A stretch of 64,000 nt of DNA from Lineus longissimus (GCF_910592395.1 NC_088315.1:8248501-8312500); one strand, 5' to 3'. Counted from the stretch's first letter, positions 26,844 to 39,886 are shown. Notes: generated by a model from the letters alone, not told the origin. Numbers and translations are program-made.

Positions 26844-29800
26844 TTACCAATCAGAATCATCCGAGCCTTCGTCTGCTCGCCTCTTCTTGCTCCTCCCAGA
26901 AGCAGACGTCGCCTTTCCACTTGACCCAGAATTCCCTGCAATCCGGCTGACTTTACACGGTTTCAACTTCACATCATCACCAAAGTCAAAACCGTTATCG
27001 TCACCAGAGTCTCGACTCAAATCGTAGCTTTTCCTCTTTTTTCTCGCGGATTTGGAAAACTCAGTCGAACTCTCCACCGTTTGACCATTCTCTCCAATTT
27101 CTACTTTAGTCTCGTCCCCATTCTCCTCAATTACTGTGACCAAGTCCGTCGTAAATTTGGACTTTTTGGGATTCACGATGGACAGTTTTGGTTTCAGAAT
27201 ACTACTGTCCTGTGATCCTTGTGTACTCGTCATTCTTGGTCTAGATGTCGTATCGGTAATACGTTTTGTTTGTTTCTTTCGGACAAAGTCCATCATAATC
27301 CGAGTGGGTGTCTTGGACAACACTTGAGCCATAGCACCTGGAAAAGGAATCGTATTGTCAGCCAAAAGTGATAATCTAGAAAGGCCTAACTTAGCAGTAA
27401 ATCTATGGGAGAGTATATAATTGATAGTAAGTTATAACTTATCAACACATCCCTTTTTCATTACCCTGTCAGATTTTAACTCTCTCAGGAAAACCTTTAT
27501 CATACCTGGTGTCATGTAACTAATAGTACTGTACGGAGTGAAATGGAAGTCTTCCCGGAGGTAACCATCCAAGATCATCTTGACCAGCACAACCTCCAAG
27601 TCGTCTCGATTCAATGACGTTTTCTTCAATTTACTCATGACGGCATCCATGACCTTGAGGCCCGTCAATTTTTGGTTCTTCATCGAGGCAGTTTCGAGGA
27701 CTTCCAGCACTGTCCTGCACTCGGAGGCCATATCTGTCTTCTGTATGAACACTGAAATGTAGAATCAATGTGACGTGATAAAAGAGAATATTAACAATAT
27801 AATATTATGATAATTTTTTGGCTTTGTTTGACGATGTAAGTGGTATCATGACCTCACAACACAATGCATGCAAATGCAAGATGCAATGCATTGTACCTTT
27901 CAATACCTTACATTACATGTGATGTCATCACCGTTGGAGCGGGTAATATATACATGTAGTAGTAAGTAGTTGGTTGCCCTGACTGCAAAAACAGTCAATT
28001 GTAGCAACGAGATTTAACAAATATGCCTCACACCACAGAACCTACCATCGTCCTTGTTCCTACAGTAATCACACATCCTGTTACACTGTGACGAGTCCCA
28101 GCGTTCATCAAAATAACGAGCAATCTGAGTTCTGCGACACCTGTATAATGAAAACTTTCATGAAAATCACTGTTTTGAAGGGATATGGTTAAGAGAATTG
28201 CATGGGGATACATGTGACAAACAAAGCAGGAGAGCAAAATGGAGTTTCCTAATGTAAGGTAAGGTGGTACTACTACAACAATAGCCCCAGTACAATTATT
28301 AGAAATTTTGGAAACAGAAAAAGGAGGACACATACCCCTTCTTCCAAACAAGGAGGGAATTTGTACTGACCATAAGATTGAAAATTCACCTGTCCACCAA
28401 ACTAAAACACACAGCAGATTACATTGACTGAAATAGTGTAAACAATGACATTTTTGATTACTCACTTGCTACAATCAATACAATATGAGATCATCTTGTA
28501 CAAGTTTTTCAGCCCCGTCTGCTCCGTAAACACCATCGTACTCTGCCTGAACATGTCCTGGAATCGAAAGAACACGATGCAAGTCGCCGGCTGATCATCC
28601 CGCCCAGCTCGCCCGCTCTCCTGGTAGTAGTTCTCCATCGACTTGCTGATCGAGTGGTGGATGACGAATCGGACGTTTGGTTTGTCGATTCCCATTCCGA
28701 ACGCTATAGTAGCAACGACAACCTGAAACGGGTGACAGAGATTGAAAAATAATGGCGCTGACAATAAATTTCATTGCAGTAATGCCGCCTCTATTTCTGC
28801 AAATCTGTCAGTATGCTAACTGCAACATTTCTATCGGAATAGCAATTTTATAATTTTTTACACAGCCTTTACGTCTGAAAGTCACCCAAATTTCTCGAAG
28901 TTGTCTCTTGGTCTGATATTGATCTTGGTTTATTGATCGCTCAATTACAGGGTGCTTAAAGAAAGTGGAAATGAAAAACATGTCACAAATAGAATATTTT
29001 TGAAAAAGACCTCTGCCCCTTACATGAATCTCATCTGATAGCCATTTCCTATGAACGTAACTTCTCTGCTTGGCATCCATATCTGCGTGGTAGCACCCGG
29101 CCTTTACACCGAGTCTCTGGAGATCGTGGCACACGTCTGCCGTGTCTTTCTTGGAGAAGCAATAGATAATGCCCGATTGGTGATGAAAACGACTCCTGAT
29201 GATCATCTGTAACTCACTCATCATGTCGCTATGTTTGGTGAGTTTAGGCCGCACCTACAAAAGAAATAACGACAAATTCTTAACTGCTTCTAACATTTCA
29301 ACGATATATGACAACATTTAAAGTAATTGTTTGAGAAGTAATTGGTTGACATAGCCCAGTGCCAGTGTGCGAACTCCAGCCAGCACAATACAGGATTTCC
29401 CCGACTTCTCAGTTCAACGACATGAGACATACCCAGAGGGAGCAGAACTGAACCAAGCTAGGACTGCTAGAGAATTGAGATAACGACGGGAAATATTTAA
29501 CGCAGAAGAAGAAGGAAGGAATTGCAGAACTTCACAAGGATTCTAATCATGCATCGGACGTTTTGAATGAGAGGGGCAATACTCCACTTGTGGGGGAGTC
29601 AAATGGTTGGAGGGTCAGTATGAGTCTGCACCGAAAACGGTTATCAAGCAGTCTCCTCTAACTTACTTCATAGAAGAGATTCGGCCTGTTGAATGACGCT
29701 TTGAAGAGAACACAGTTTGGAATGTTGAGAATGTTCTTCACATTTTCAATGACTTTCGTCGTGGCAGTGGCTGTGAGACCGATGACGGGCGTGCCAGGGA

Positions 29801-31256
29801 ACTGGCGCTTTAGAATTCCAAGGATCTTGTAGTCTGCAAGGAAGTTAAAAATAAATGTTATACTGATAGAATACTTTATTGATGGGATGGACATTTTTGC
29901 AAAGGATTTATTTTACAAATGATTCAGATAAAACATACGATTTACTCAAAAGGCCTATCGCCAATGAGTGCATATCCTACCAAACAAAGCTTCAAAATTA
30001 CAGTTTTTGGGTTCCTGGCCAGGGACTTGTTGAAATTTCCATTTTTGCTGTCAAATTAAGTTTTTTTAGGAAGGCAAGACGGAAGTCCTCCAAAAACTGG
30101 AAATGTCTCATCCGTGACAGCCTCACCTGGTCTGAAGTCATGTCCATACAGCGAGCAGCAATGGACCTCGTCAATTGCAATCCTGGCCAATCTCCCCATC
30201 TCGTACATTTTCTCAACCTTCGCCATGAACCGTTTACTCTTGGAAACTTTCTCCGGTGTAACGTAGAGCAGTTTCAGCCCTGCGTTCTTGCTAATCATGG
30301 CTTCTTGGACGTCTTTCACCTCTTGTTTCGAGCTCGAGGCATTGAGCAGTGCAGCGTTGACACCAAGTTGTTGAAGACTCATCAACTGGTCTTCCATAAG
30401 GGAGACAAGGGGCGATATCACTAATGTCACACCTGGGTAAGAAATCAAGACATGATAAATTCATTGAAAAGTACAGGTTCGTGAGAATGATCCGACAGCT
30501 CTTCTTTCGAGCCATGGTTATTCAGACCGGCCAGAGAAAGTTGAGCTGAAGACAAAGCTGTGGGGATTGCTTGATGAACTTGCCCAGGCTGTCGCATTTC
30601 TGAATCTGACCTCTGGACTGCGGAATTGAGAGTATGTTGGCCAACATGAAACGCTGAATAGGAAGACAGGACTCACCATCACTTATAACAGCTGGTAACT
30701 GGAAACAGAGACTTTTACCACCACCTGTTGGCATGATAAGGATGCAATCACGGCCAGACATTGTGGCGTTGATCGTCTTCTCCTGCAGAGGGCGGAACTT
30801 CTCCATATTGAAGACATCTTTCATGGCAGTTTTTAGCTTCTCATTCCATGGATAATCTGGAAGGGATTCTTAATCATTGAAAGCAGCGCAAGAGTTCATA
30901 ACAATACTGTTACAAAAGAGGGAGGGGTACCGTAGTCACTTGAAATCAATCCAGTTTCAGAAGATGTTTGGGTCAAACTTGCTGCTTCGGCAACAACAAC
31001 AAACAAACATGACCATACACATACCTGCCGACGTGGAAAAGTTCTCCTCTTGGTGCTGTGGACCCTCATGGCCAAATGCTGCCTTCACCTTAAGCTTGGC
31101 TTCAGCTATTTTTTCCTGGTGACTCTTGATGAGACTCTCTATCTCTACTTTCCTCTCTACGAGAGTATTTTGCCTCTCCAGCATCTCCTGAAGATACTGC
31201 TCGATCAGTCCGAGCTCCTTCTTCACCTCCTGCAGCTCATTTCTCAAGTCATCCAT
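26844..31256 (-). CDS. RECQL: RecQ1-type ATP-dependent DNA helicase (RECQL), short form 735 aa
   Basis: 3'-to-5' DNA helicase of the RecQ family; RECQ1 acts in the nucleus on replication forks and branched DNA. Exons, in order: 31025-31256, 30677-30856, 30127-30432, 29667-29833, 29024-29254, 28466-28722, 28046-28140, 27506-27751, 26844-27337; all GT-AG and in phase. Residues 1-65 form a coiled coil, as in human RECQ1. The helicase core follows: Walker A MPTGGGKS (119-126, Lys125), [16 protein letters not shown] (225-228), [29 protein letters not shown] and QESGRAGRD (406-414). The zinc module has Cys 453, 459, 477, 481 and 484 available. A winged-helix part follows in exon 8 and ends like human RECQ1 ([13 protein letters not shown]). 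The Lys/Ser/Asp-rich tail in exon 9 is longer than the human one (human 649 aa). The aromatic-rich loop reads [10 protein letters not shown] rather than CSQWGHDFRP. A 5' UTR exon exists upstream, because an acceptor immediately precedes the ATG. Confidence 0.95.
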
Positions 31257-33160
31257 CTGGAAAAAAAACCCTGAAATTAGTTGATGTGCACACTGGGCTA
31301 CACTGTCCACAGGACTGTTCACTGTACGAAATTGTACAGGAAAGATAGGGAATAAGATTCCACAACAAATGCACAAAATTTAGCTGAACCAAAGTCATAT
31401 TTGGAATTAAAATCAAATTAGCATAATTTTTCAAACAAACTTTACCTTTCCTGTTAGTTTATTTTACTTTATATAAAGTAAATCATGTCGAAAAGGCATG
31501 TTTATTTTGGCAAATTTCGGCAGAAATTTAAATCATGGCCGCAGCCATGTTGATGTAGTTAGTCACTTGGTTGGTAGAGGCGCCACGATACAAATTTTAA
31601 AGGGACAATATAGGCAGCAACTGGGCAGGCAAGATAGCAACGCGAAGTCAACAATAGGGGTCACTCACATCTCATAGTAAGTCGAAATGATTCACGCTTG
31701 TACGAGGAATATCATTCGTGCTGAATCTGACTTGACCTAGGGCCCTTGTCGTCTATATTAGTCACCTGAAGATGGCCAAATTAGCCCCGCTGCATGCTCC
31801 TGCCTGTAGTCCCCCTTTAACCATTTCATTCTAAATATTCTAAGCTATTGTGGGATGAGTGATCAGAAACATAAGTAGATAGGGCCAATGTGTAATCTTT
31901 GGCAAGACACTTTACAGTCATGAGACTTTCCAGCTGTTGGCTGAGACATTGTCCAACAAAGTGTCACAATATCAATGACCATGTCAAAGTTGTAGGCCAA
32001 GTCCCTGCCTTTGGAACAGCTGCCAGACTCAAAAATGTTGTCAGGCTGTTTGTACCGCTTTCTGATAATAGGTAGAACTCCAGGGCCTTTGGGAGAGACA
32101 CCAGCGAGTAGGGGGCCAACAACAGAATTAACAACTAAAGTCAAAACATCTGAATTTAAGTAAAAAACATATATTTGCAGAGCACAAATTGTGAAAGGAT
32201 TAATGATGTAAAAATAATGCAATCAAGCAAAATCTGTGGCATCATAGTAATACATTATACAACAATACATAAAGTTATGGTTCAGATTAAAATAATCCCC
32301 TTTTATTAGTTTAAAACCCTCAACATTAAGCTGTCGCTTTTGAGGCAATGGTGAATGACACATTATGTCCTGATTGTACTAGCAGAGTATTATTAATGTA
32401 CAGAAATGCAAACTTCACCTTAGACCTGGGCATGCAGATGTGCTGATTACAATTAGGTTAATTCAGGTCACCCCATTATGCACAGATTGGGCCGACAAAT
32501 TTCAAACATTATTTTGTTGTCATCAAAAACATTCAAAGAAATACTGTAAAATTTTAAAAATATCTTATATGCACACATCAGATTCAACCACAGTCTCTGT
32601 GAGATTTGAAAGATTTGCCGCATACGGTATATACAAGTAGGGAGTTTTTGCTAAGCCTACGAAACGTCAACATGAATGCCTACCCCATTGTTCGACCAAA
32701 TGCCCCAAGATTACATTGACTCATAACATCATTATCTGTAATACACCTCTCTGAAAAGGCGACCAGTGTAATGATAGGGTCTCAAATGTAAATCAGGTGT
32801 TTTCACCACCCAGTCAAAAAATAGACCATTTACTGGGTCATCCTAAACAGCGTACTTTACACCAAGTGGACGCTGCTTCAGATGACCACTTTAATTTATC
32901 ACAACCATAGCTTTTTTCAAATGCATAAGTCAAGAGTTTACAACTGGAAAGCCAGGAGAATTTCACCACACAAAAACATGGATCATGAAGCCTCAACAAA
33001 ACTCACTTCAGAAAGCTTTACAAAGTTACAACTGGACGCAAATTTAGAATTAGAGCAATGTTGATAGATAGATGCAGATCTGGTCAGGCATAACATGCTT
33101 AAAAGTTCACTGACATGTCACATTGGAAATCCCTCCGAGTAGCGGAGTGAATAAAAACGA
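31257..33160. other. upstream region of RECQL and downstream region of RFESD
   Basis: The RECQL ATG follows an acceptor (T8CCAG at 31257-31268), so a noncoding first exon and the RECQL promoter should lie somewhere between about 31270 and 31600. A TTAA-flanked MITE sits at 31597-31820. From 31821 to 33160 I see no coding exon; the 3' UTR of RFESD (minus strand) must start at 33160 and go down. Reading frames here lack recognisable features. Confidence 0.5.
31597..31820. mobile_element. TTAA-flanked MITE, copy 1
   Basis: 224 bp bounded by TTAA at both ends. The left end TTAAAGGGACAATATAGGCA and the reverse complement of the right end (TTAAAGGGGGACTACAGGCA) are imperfect terminal inverted repeats. 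A second copy (42005-42225) matches along its whole length, including 'cttgtacgaggaatat', 'gatggccaaattagcccc' and the ends. TTAA target choice is typical of piggyBac-like transposases, but the terminus starts AGGG rather than CCC, so the superfamily is not settled. There is no coding capacity. Confidence 0.85.
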
Positions 33161-34216
33161 TCAGAAATCTTCACTAAAACAACTTGGTCCAAGTTTTTCA
33201 AAAGCAATCTTCAAATCTCCGTTCTCTTTTACCAGAACATCATAAGTCTCTGCCTGCAGATTGTGTCCCAACGGAATCCGTGATTTTCCTGTCATGATAT
33301 CGAACTTCCAGCTGTGCCAAGGACATCGTACGCAGACGGACTTATCCGGAAGCACCTCGATGTCTCCCACATGCAGAGGACCACCTGGAATGAAAATGGA
33401 CAAAATATTCAGTGTTAATCAAACAGATATTAATGTTTTATATCATAATCAAAACAGAAATATTACCACTAAAATGTTGCAATGATTACTAAAACATCTT
33501 ACATGGTAATTTTTCTATATAGAATCTATATAGAGAATCTCCAGATTTTTAAACAGAATTGTTTCATTAGAAGAAGACCTTGTCTGATAGATTCCTTTCT
33601 TTGCCTGAAGAAAACTCACCTGCATGTGGACATCTTTCGTTGATTCCAAACACTGTTTCTCCAAATCGGAAGAGAGCGACATCAGTGTCATTGATGCGGA
33701 CAAGTTTGCCACTCTTCACAGCAGTTGTTCTGCCACAGTTCACCAAACCATTCAATGCCTTGTCACTGGTGGAACAATCTACACCATTTTCTCCTGGCAA
33801 AATCGACCAGTCATATAAATCTAGAAATTAAAAACAGTTCCATAAGTATGACATAAATAACCATTGGGGAAGATTCTTTTGGTCAATCCTCCTTGCTCCA
33901 CTTAAAAAAAAACAGTGGCGCTTCTTTAGTCAACCGATGACCTTTTTCAGGGGCGTGAACAGGGATTGTAAACTCGTTCCCTTTAAAAATATCAACCAGA
34001 AATTATTTTCATATTTTCATTCTGTTTTGCTGACACTAGGAAATCTCCATTTATCGACCCTAGTGCCATAGGCCAATGTAGGCCTATGCGGGGGGGGGGT
34101 GCTGGGAGTGGGATTGCTGCTGTGATTTTTTTATCATTTAGCTGTAAAACAGGAACCCTACCTTTAAATTTAACATCTGGAACTGGAACATATATCTTAT
34201 CTGTTGGTTCAAACAT
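33161..34216 (-). CDS. RFESD: Rieske [2Fe-2S] domain-containing protein, 159 aa, three exons
   Basis: Exons, in order: 34162-34216, 33620-33820, 33161-33384; GT-AG with matching phases. The product is a small soluble Rieske protein that should bind one [2Fe-2S] cluster. The ligand pairs Cys82-Pro-His84 (in RCPHAGGPLH) and Cys106-x2-His109 (in CPWHSW) are both intact and 24 residues apart. The stretch HAGGPLHVGDIE and the length agree with vertebrate RFESD (157 aa). No signal peptide or membrane segment is visible, so this is neither the cytochrome bc1 Rieske subunit nor a multi-domain oxygenase; no oxygenase iron domain follows. The physiological redox partner of the family is not established. 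The first exon gives only MFEPTDKIYV plus eight residues; this start is chosen because it is the only ATG in frame with a proper donor. ELP4 starts 322 bp away on the other strand. Confidence 0.93.
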
Positions 34217-34537
34217 AGAAAGTAGCTAAAATGATCGAAATAAGGTCACTTCAGGGACTTTTATTGTCATGTCTTGGGTAAAATGGTCAGGAAAATGTGC
34301 TTGTCAAAATCCCGGAAGCACTTACCCGCCTCTTACGGTCATTAGTAAAACTAAGTGTAGTAAATAATTCAAATTTTCTGATTTTATATCCGTAATTAAC
34401 CATTGCCGTACTATTATTTTCGCCTCAGTGATATAACTATTTTATATTTACTACCTTTTATTAAATAGATACCTATAAAAGCTGGTTATTTAAAAACACT
34501 TATAAAAACTTTATAATTTTCTACACACATTTTCAAG
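34217..34537. promoter_or_regulatory. probable bidirectional promoter, RFESD / ELP4
   Basis: These 321 bp separate the start codons of two divergent genes. The stretch is AT-rich near the ELP4 side ('ttatttaaaaacacttataa') with no clear canonical TATA position known, since transcription starts are unmapped. Shared regulation is inferred from layout only. Confidence 0.4.
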
Positions 34538-37122
34538 ATGTCTGCGCCCATGATTTCCACGAGTTTTCACAAAAAAGGCCGTTCTAAAGCGGTCCAGATC
34601 CCCGGGACACGTCCTTCCATCCACAATAACCAGTTACTTGTATCTACAGGTGTTCCTTCACTTGACAGTGTCATTGGTAAGCTTGATTTCTCACATTTGG
34701 ATTTTCAAATTTCTCTGTATACATTTTGTGTACATTTTACATTGAACTACACTAGGCCTATGTCTACATGACAGCTGTGACTACTGTTGACATTCTGCTG
34801 GCCTTTGAGTAAGGTTGATCTATCATCAGGTTGTATGCTCAGTGTCTGTGCAAAATGCAGCGGTAGATCATCTCAAAAAGTGGGCGTGGCATTGTTGACG
34901 TCATGGCAATGACAACTCAGTGAGAGGGTCGACAGCGAGTCGTAATACGGAGGGCCTCGAAGAGAGGTGTGGTTGTATCGCTAAAACATGCCGTACCATC
35001 TCTTATCTTATCTTTTCAGGTGGAGGGCTTGCTGTTGGAACAGTCCTTCTCATTGGTAAGTAGGGACGTAAATGATGCATCTTGTTGTCTCTTTGGTAAT
35101 GTGATAAAATTCATTCTAACAAAAATTATCTCTTCATTATTGCATCCATTTAGCAGTTAGGCTGGCTGAAAATTCAATTGTGCACTGTTTCACTGAGGTA
35201 AAAGTTTGTTTTTTAAATGTTGTTAGTTGTCCTTATTATTTACATTTCATATTTCATATTTTCAGAGGAAGATGTCTACGGAAACTACAGCAAAGTTCTC
35301 CTGAAGTATTTCCTAGCTGAGGGTGTGGTCAATTCACATTCACTGTTTGTTGGAAGTGCCGCTGCCGACTTAGACTCCGAAGCCATCTTGAAGGAGCTTC
35401 CGGCCCCTATCATTGATGATCCTGGTGAGGATGTCTCCAAGTCTGCAGGTGGTGACGACTCTATGAAAATTGCGTGGAGATACCAGAACCTTCCACAACA
35501 CCAGGTAGAAATCATAGAAAATAGCAGTGTAAACTGCCAAACACATCAGAGAGGTTCAGAAAATAGAGAGGTTGAGACAATTGCTATTCAACAATGAACC
35601 TGCTTTTAAGCGACTTATATTATCAAACCAAATGTTTTCAACTTCATGTGGAAAAAAGTGTGTTTTGGATTGCCGTTTTTATCAAAAGTATTACATCAAA
35701 CTACACCGAGATGATGGATTGTTGCACAGCCGCTAAACCAGCTGCGAGAGATTAATACCCGGAACTTTACGCAACCTCTAACAGTTACGTGCTGACACTA
35801 TGGGATGACAAACTGTTTTCAACGATACTCCGCATCAATAAAAATTGATTGACATGTTGGGATCTGAATTTTTTGGAAGTACATGTTGTAATATTTGACA
35901 CAAACTGAACTGTTGATTATATTTTCATTATCTTTTTCAGAGTTCTATGCCAGGTGGTTTAAAATTTGGTCACTATTACGACCTGACAAAGACAATGGAT
36001 GAGAAGTTTGTCAGTGGTGCTGACAAGTATTTATTTGATACTCACAACGAGTGTCCAAATGAACAGCAAACAAACGATAGCATTATGAACCCGTGCTACC
36101 AAAAATTACTAGCCAAGATAAATGCTAAGATTCAAGAGGGAGAGTTCAGCACTGCAACTACAACTAGTGGAAAACGAAATATTCTAAGGATAGGTCTGCA
36201 TTCGTTGGGGTCGCCACTGTGGGGAGAGAGTGGTGTACAGACAGATGGGTCATGTGACCCCTCCTTGCCTCGTTTATTATATGCTCTACGCTCTTTAATG
36301 CGAAGTGCGTACGCCGTCTGTGTTCTGACTGTGCCTACCCATTTGTTTCCGGAACAGAATTTTGTACGCCGGTTAGAAAGACTTTGTGACACTGCTGTGC
36401 AGCTCGATTCGTTTGCTGGTTCGCCAAAGGAGAAAAATCCTGCCTTCAAAGATTATCATGGTAAGATTTTGTCCCTTACTACAGCTTGATAAGATTGATG
36501 TTCAAAGATCTCCTAGCATGGCACACTTTATGGTAAATGACATTGCACACTTTATGGCAAACCTCATGATCTCATGAAAGTCATATGTTTTAGTCACTTT
36601 TGATGCAAAACCCAGAAGAGTTACAGCAGATTAGTTGCATTTACTTATAAAGACCCAGAGTGGATTTTGCTGCTTTTGCATTTGAATTCTTCATATTGAG
36701 AATCTAAAAGCTTAATACTGAGGCGGGTTAAAATGTTCTACACCCTGTCATCATTTCTCTACAAAGTATATGTTTGCAATTTCAGGTTTATTCAACATCC
36801 TCCAGCTACCCAGATTGAACACTCTAGTGTGTCACATGCCAGACTCATTAGATCTTGCCTTCAAGCTGCGGAGGAAGAAATTTACTATTGAGGTTTGTAC
36901 TTCATAAAACATTCGAAAGTGACTGCTAGAAAATCATTGACAAAATGACAACTGCATGATCTGCTGTGGGAGTTGACACATTTTCCTTCTCTCTTCCAGA
37001 AATTGCATCTTCCACCTGATTTGTCCGAGACGGCGAGTCGAGGACCCCAGGAGGATCCTGTAGCTAAGATGGGTTCAGGAGGTTGTGGAACTGGGACTGG
37101 AAACTCAAAATTAGACTTCTAG
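34538..37122 (+). CDS. ELP4: Elongator complex protein 4 (ELP4), six exons, 387 aa
   Basis: Exons are 34538-34676, 35020-35055, 35266-35504, 35941-36460, 36786-36892 and 37000-37122; all GT-AG and in phase. ELP4 forms with ELP5 and ELP6 the hexameric RecA-like ring of Elongator, which modifies wobble uridines of tRNA (mcm5/ncm5 pathway). Matches to human ELP4 include [20 protein letters not shown], the glycine-rich start of the RecA-like fold ([15 protein letters not shown], a degenerate Walker A lacking GKT), [66 protein letters not shown] and the C-terminal [13 protein letters not shown]. Human ELP4 is 424 aa; the shorter N-terminus accounts for part of the difference. The 36-bp exon 2 is very small but conserved in sequence. 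Possible polyadenylation signals AATAAA are at 37483-37488 and 37641-37646. The RFESD gene is divergent upstream. Confidence 0.96.
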
Positions 37123-38996
37123 AATGGACCGTTCGAAAGTCGAAGGGACATGTTGAAAGTGACATTCATCACGATATGGTGCATGGTGTTGTACAATCTA
37201 AAGTGCTTCCACTTTGTTAGACATGAGCTTAAAAGATATGTGCTGAAAGATTGTTGTGTCCATATTTAAATACAATGGCCAATGAATTGAAATTACTTTT
37301 GTTTGTTCTCTCTCTTTCTTCATTGGTCTATGGGAGCATCTGCTGCATGTTGGGTATCGAAGCCATGATGTTAGAATGGGAGTCTGACATCTTGACCATC
37401 AGCAGCCCCTTGTTCTTTTCCAACATTTGCATAAAACGGCAGCAGGCAATACTGAGAATGACATGGACGATGGGCAAAACAAAATAAAACAGAAAACATC
37501 ACTTCCTTACATACTGCATTTATTCACACCCAGACATAACTTGACAATGCAGTTTATTGCACTAGATGTGTGACTCATGGCTGCCGCGGAGGCAGGTGTG
37601 TGCGATATGAGACCAAGAACAGACATCGAACACTGCACCAAATAAAAGAGAGTACACCGGAATGAAGCAAAAGTACAGGTACTGGGAGTTTACTTCGATA
37701 AAATCTGGGCCCAGTAGCTCAAAGTTAGTCACGAACTTGGTGACGACTTTAACTGAAATTAGCTTAGCTGAAGGAGGTAGCCTAGTTAAGTTGTTAGTGA
37801 CTTCATCCTGTTTTGAACAACCAGACCCTGATTTGACAAATTGTTATTATGCTGTCCTACTAAGGCCAGCATAAAGTGACGTTTCAGTCAAAATGACTTT
37901 AAAATAAGATTTTGTTAGTCTGAATCTACTGATTACAATATCAACAGTTTGATAAACGTCTTTCAGATAAACATGAATAACCAATAGACAAGTGTCAAAT
38001 GCAGTAACTGTCCTTTACCTTAGTAGTAGCTCAGGATGGATGACCCCAGGTTTTAACAGCCATCAATTTAGGCTCCGATCGAGATTGAACGGCGAAGGCC
38101 TTTAATGACAAGAATGGAGTTGATAGATATCTAAATGCAAACGTAAATGCTCACATCATACATAACTGAACTGCTATTTGACTATCACACGAATTCATCT
38201 TTGAATTAACTGATTAACTGAATCTGTTTGACAGAAAACCACACACTGACCATAGATCACCTAGTCTCCAACCTTCCCTTTCTAAAATAACCCAATTAAC
38301 CTAATCTGTTTTTATTCTGTTTCACCAACTATCTGTCTCAGAAATAACGTCAAGCAATACCTGGAAATATCAATTTCCTACCTGCCAAGCATCTGGACTT
38401 AGAACTTATCGAGCAGGCCTGCCCTCGGCCAACTTATGCATACCATTATTGTCCCGATTACCAGCCGGACAAAAGTTCAGTCTAAATACCAAGAATCGTC
38501 TCTTCTTGGCAAGTTTTCATTTGATGCACACATTTACCCAGGTCAGGACTACTCAGTGAGATGAGAGACCTGCCTGAAAGCATACCATTCTCATCAAGTT
38601 GGAAAACTGATTCTCCAGGGTGAAGAAGAGAAGTACACCCTTGTCAACAGTATGGGTGGGGTAAGAGGGGGCAAGATTATGACTAGAATACGAAAGAATG
38701 TTGATCCTTTGTCATGAGGAGGGGGTCATTTCTGAGAGAAATAGTCAGCGCAACAATTTTTGTAATGATTGGAATAAATACTTTTTATTTGGTGGACATA
38801 ATAAATAATAACAACTTCCCAACAGAAACAGCTGAAAGACTACAGTGGTTCAATCTAAAAGGCAATGCAGGATTGATAATTTTTTTATTAGGGAACCGTT
38901 TAGCTGGGTACCCGTCTGGTAAATTAGTTTTGGGGGTATTCCGATTCTTCAGGCAGACTTTGAAATCATTTCCAAGCCACATGACATCCCACATTT

Positions 38997-39886
38997 AGGA
39001 AATGGAGCAGAAGTTGTTGGTACCATGAGTTACCACTTGGCACATTAAGGAAATGGAGCAGAAGTTATTGGTACCATGAGTTACCACTTGGCACATTTAG
39101 AAAATGGAGCAGAGGTTGTTGGTACCATGAATTACAACTTGGCACATTTAGGAAATGGAGCAGAAGTTGTTGGTACCATGAGTTACCACTTGGCACATTA
39201 AGGAAATGGAGCAGAAGTTGTTGGTACCATGAGTTACCACTTGGCACATTTAGGAAATGGAGCAGAAGTTGTTGGTACCATGAGTTACCACTTGGCACAT
39301 TTAGGAAATGGAGCAGAAGTTGTTGGTACCATGAGTTTCCACTTGGCACATTAAGGAAATGGAGCAGAAGTTGTTGGTACCATGAGTTACCACTTGGCAC
39401 ATTTAGGAAATGGAGCAGAAGTTATTGGTACCATGAGTTACCACTTGGCACATTTAGAAAATGGAGCAGAAGTTGTTGGTACCATGAGTTACCACTTAGC
39501 ACATTAAGGAAATGGAGCAGAAGTTGTTGGTACCATGAGTTACCACTTGGCACATTTAGAAAATGGAGCAGAGGTTGTTGGTACCATGAGTTACAACTTG
39601 GCACATTTAGGAAATGGAGCAGAAGTTGTTGGTACCATGAGTTACCACTTGGCACATTAAGGAAATGGAGCAGAAGTTGTTGGTACCATGAGTTACCACT
39701 TGGCACATTTAGAAAATGGAGCAGAAGTTGTTGGTACCATGAGTTACCACTTAGCACATTAAGGAAATGGAGCAGTAGTTGTTGGTACCATGAGTTACCA
39801 CTTGGCACATTTAGAAAATGGAGCAGAGGTTGTTGGTACCATGAGTTACCACTTGGCACATTTAGGAAACAGAGCAGAAGTTGTTG
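38997..39886. repeat. 51-bp minisatellite, about 17 copies
   Basis: Tandem units of 51 bp, each carrying 'aggaaatggagcagaagttg', then 'ttggtaccatgagttaccac' and 'ttggcacattt'. Identity between units is high. Since 51 is divisible by 3, the minus strand stays open for long stretches and encodes a 17-residue repeat (VPSGNSWYQQLLLHFLN), interrupted where a unit has 'cattaagg' instead of 'catttagg'. No start or splice context supports a protein. Confidence 0.95.

Noticed and set aside
28028-28465. 145-residue minus-strand frame with a Cys-rich start
   Set aside because: It overlaps RECQL exon 7 in the wrong frame and runs through the intron; the true exon (28046-28140) reads differently.
38714-38998. 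94-residue plus-strand frame with a hydrophobic N-terminus
   Set aside because: It ends at the start of the 51-bp minisatellite, has no recognisable domain and no neighbouring exons.
39065-39859. 17-residue repeat proteins (VPSGNSWYQQLLLHFLN)
   Set aside because: Unit length divisible by 3 explains the open frame; stops occur in variant units and there are no gene signals.
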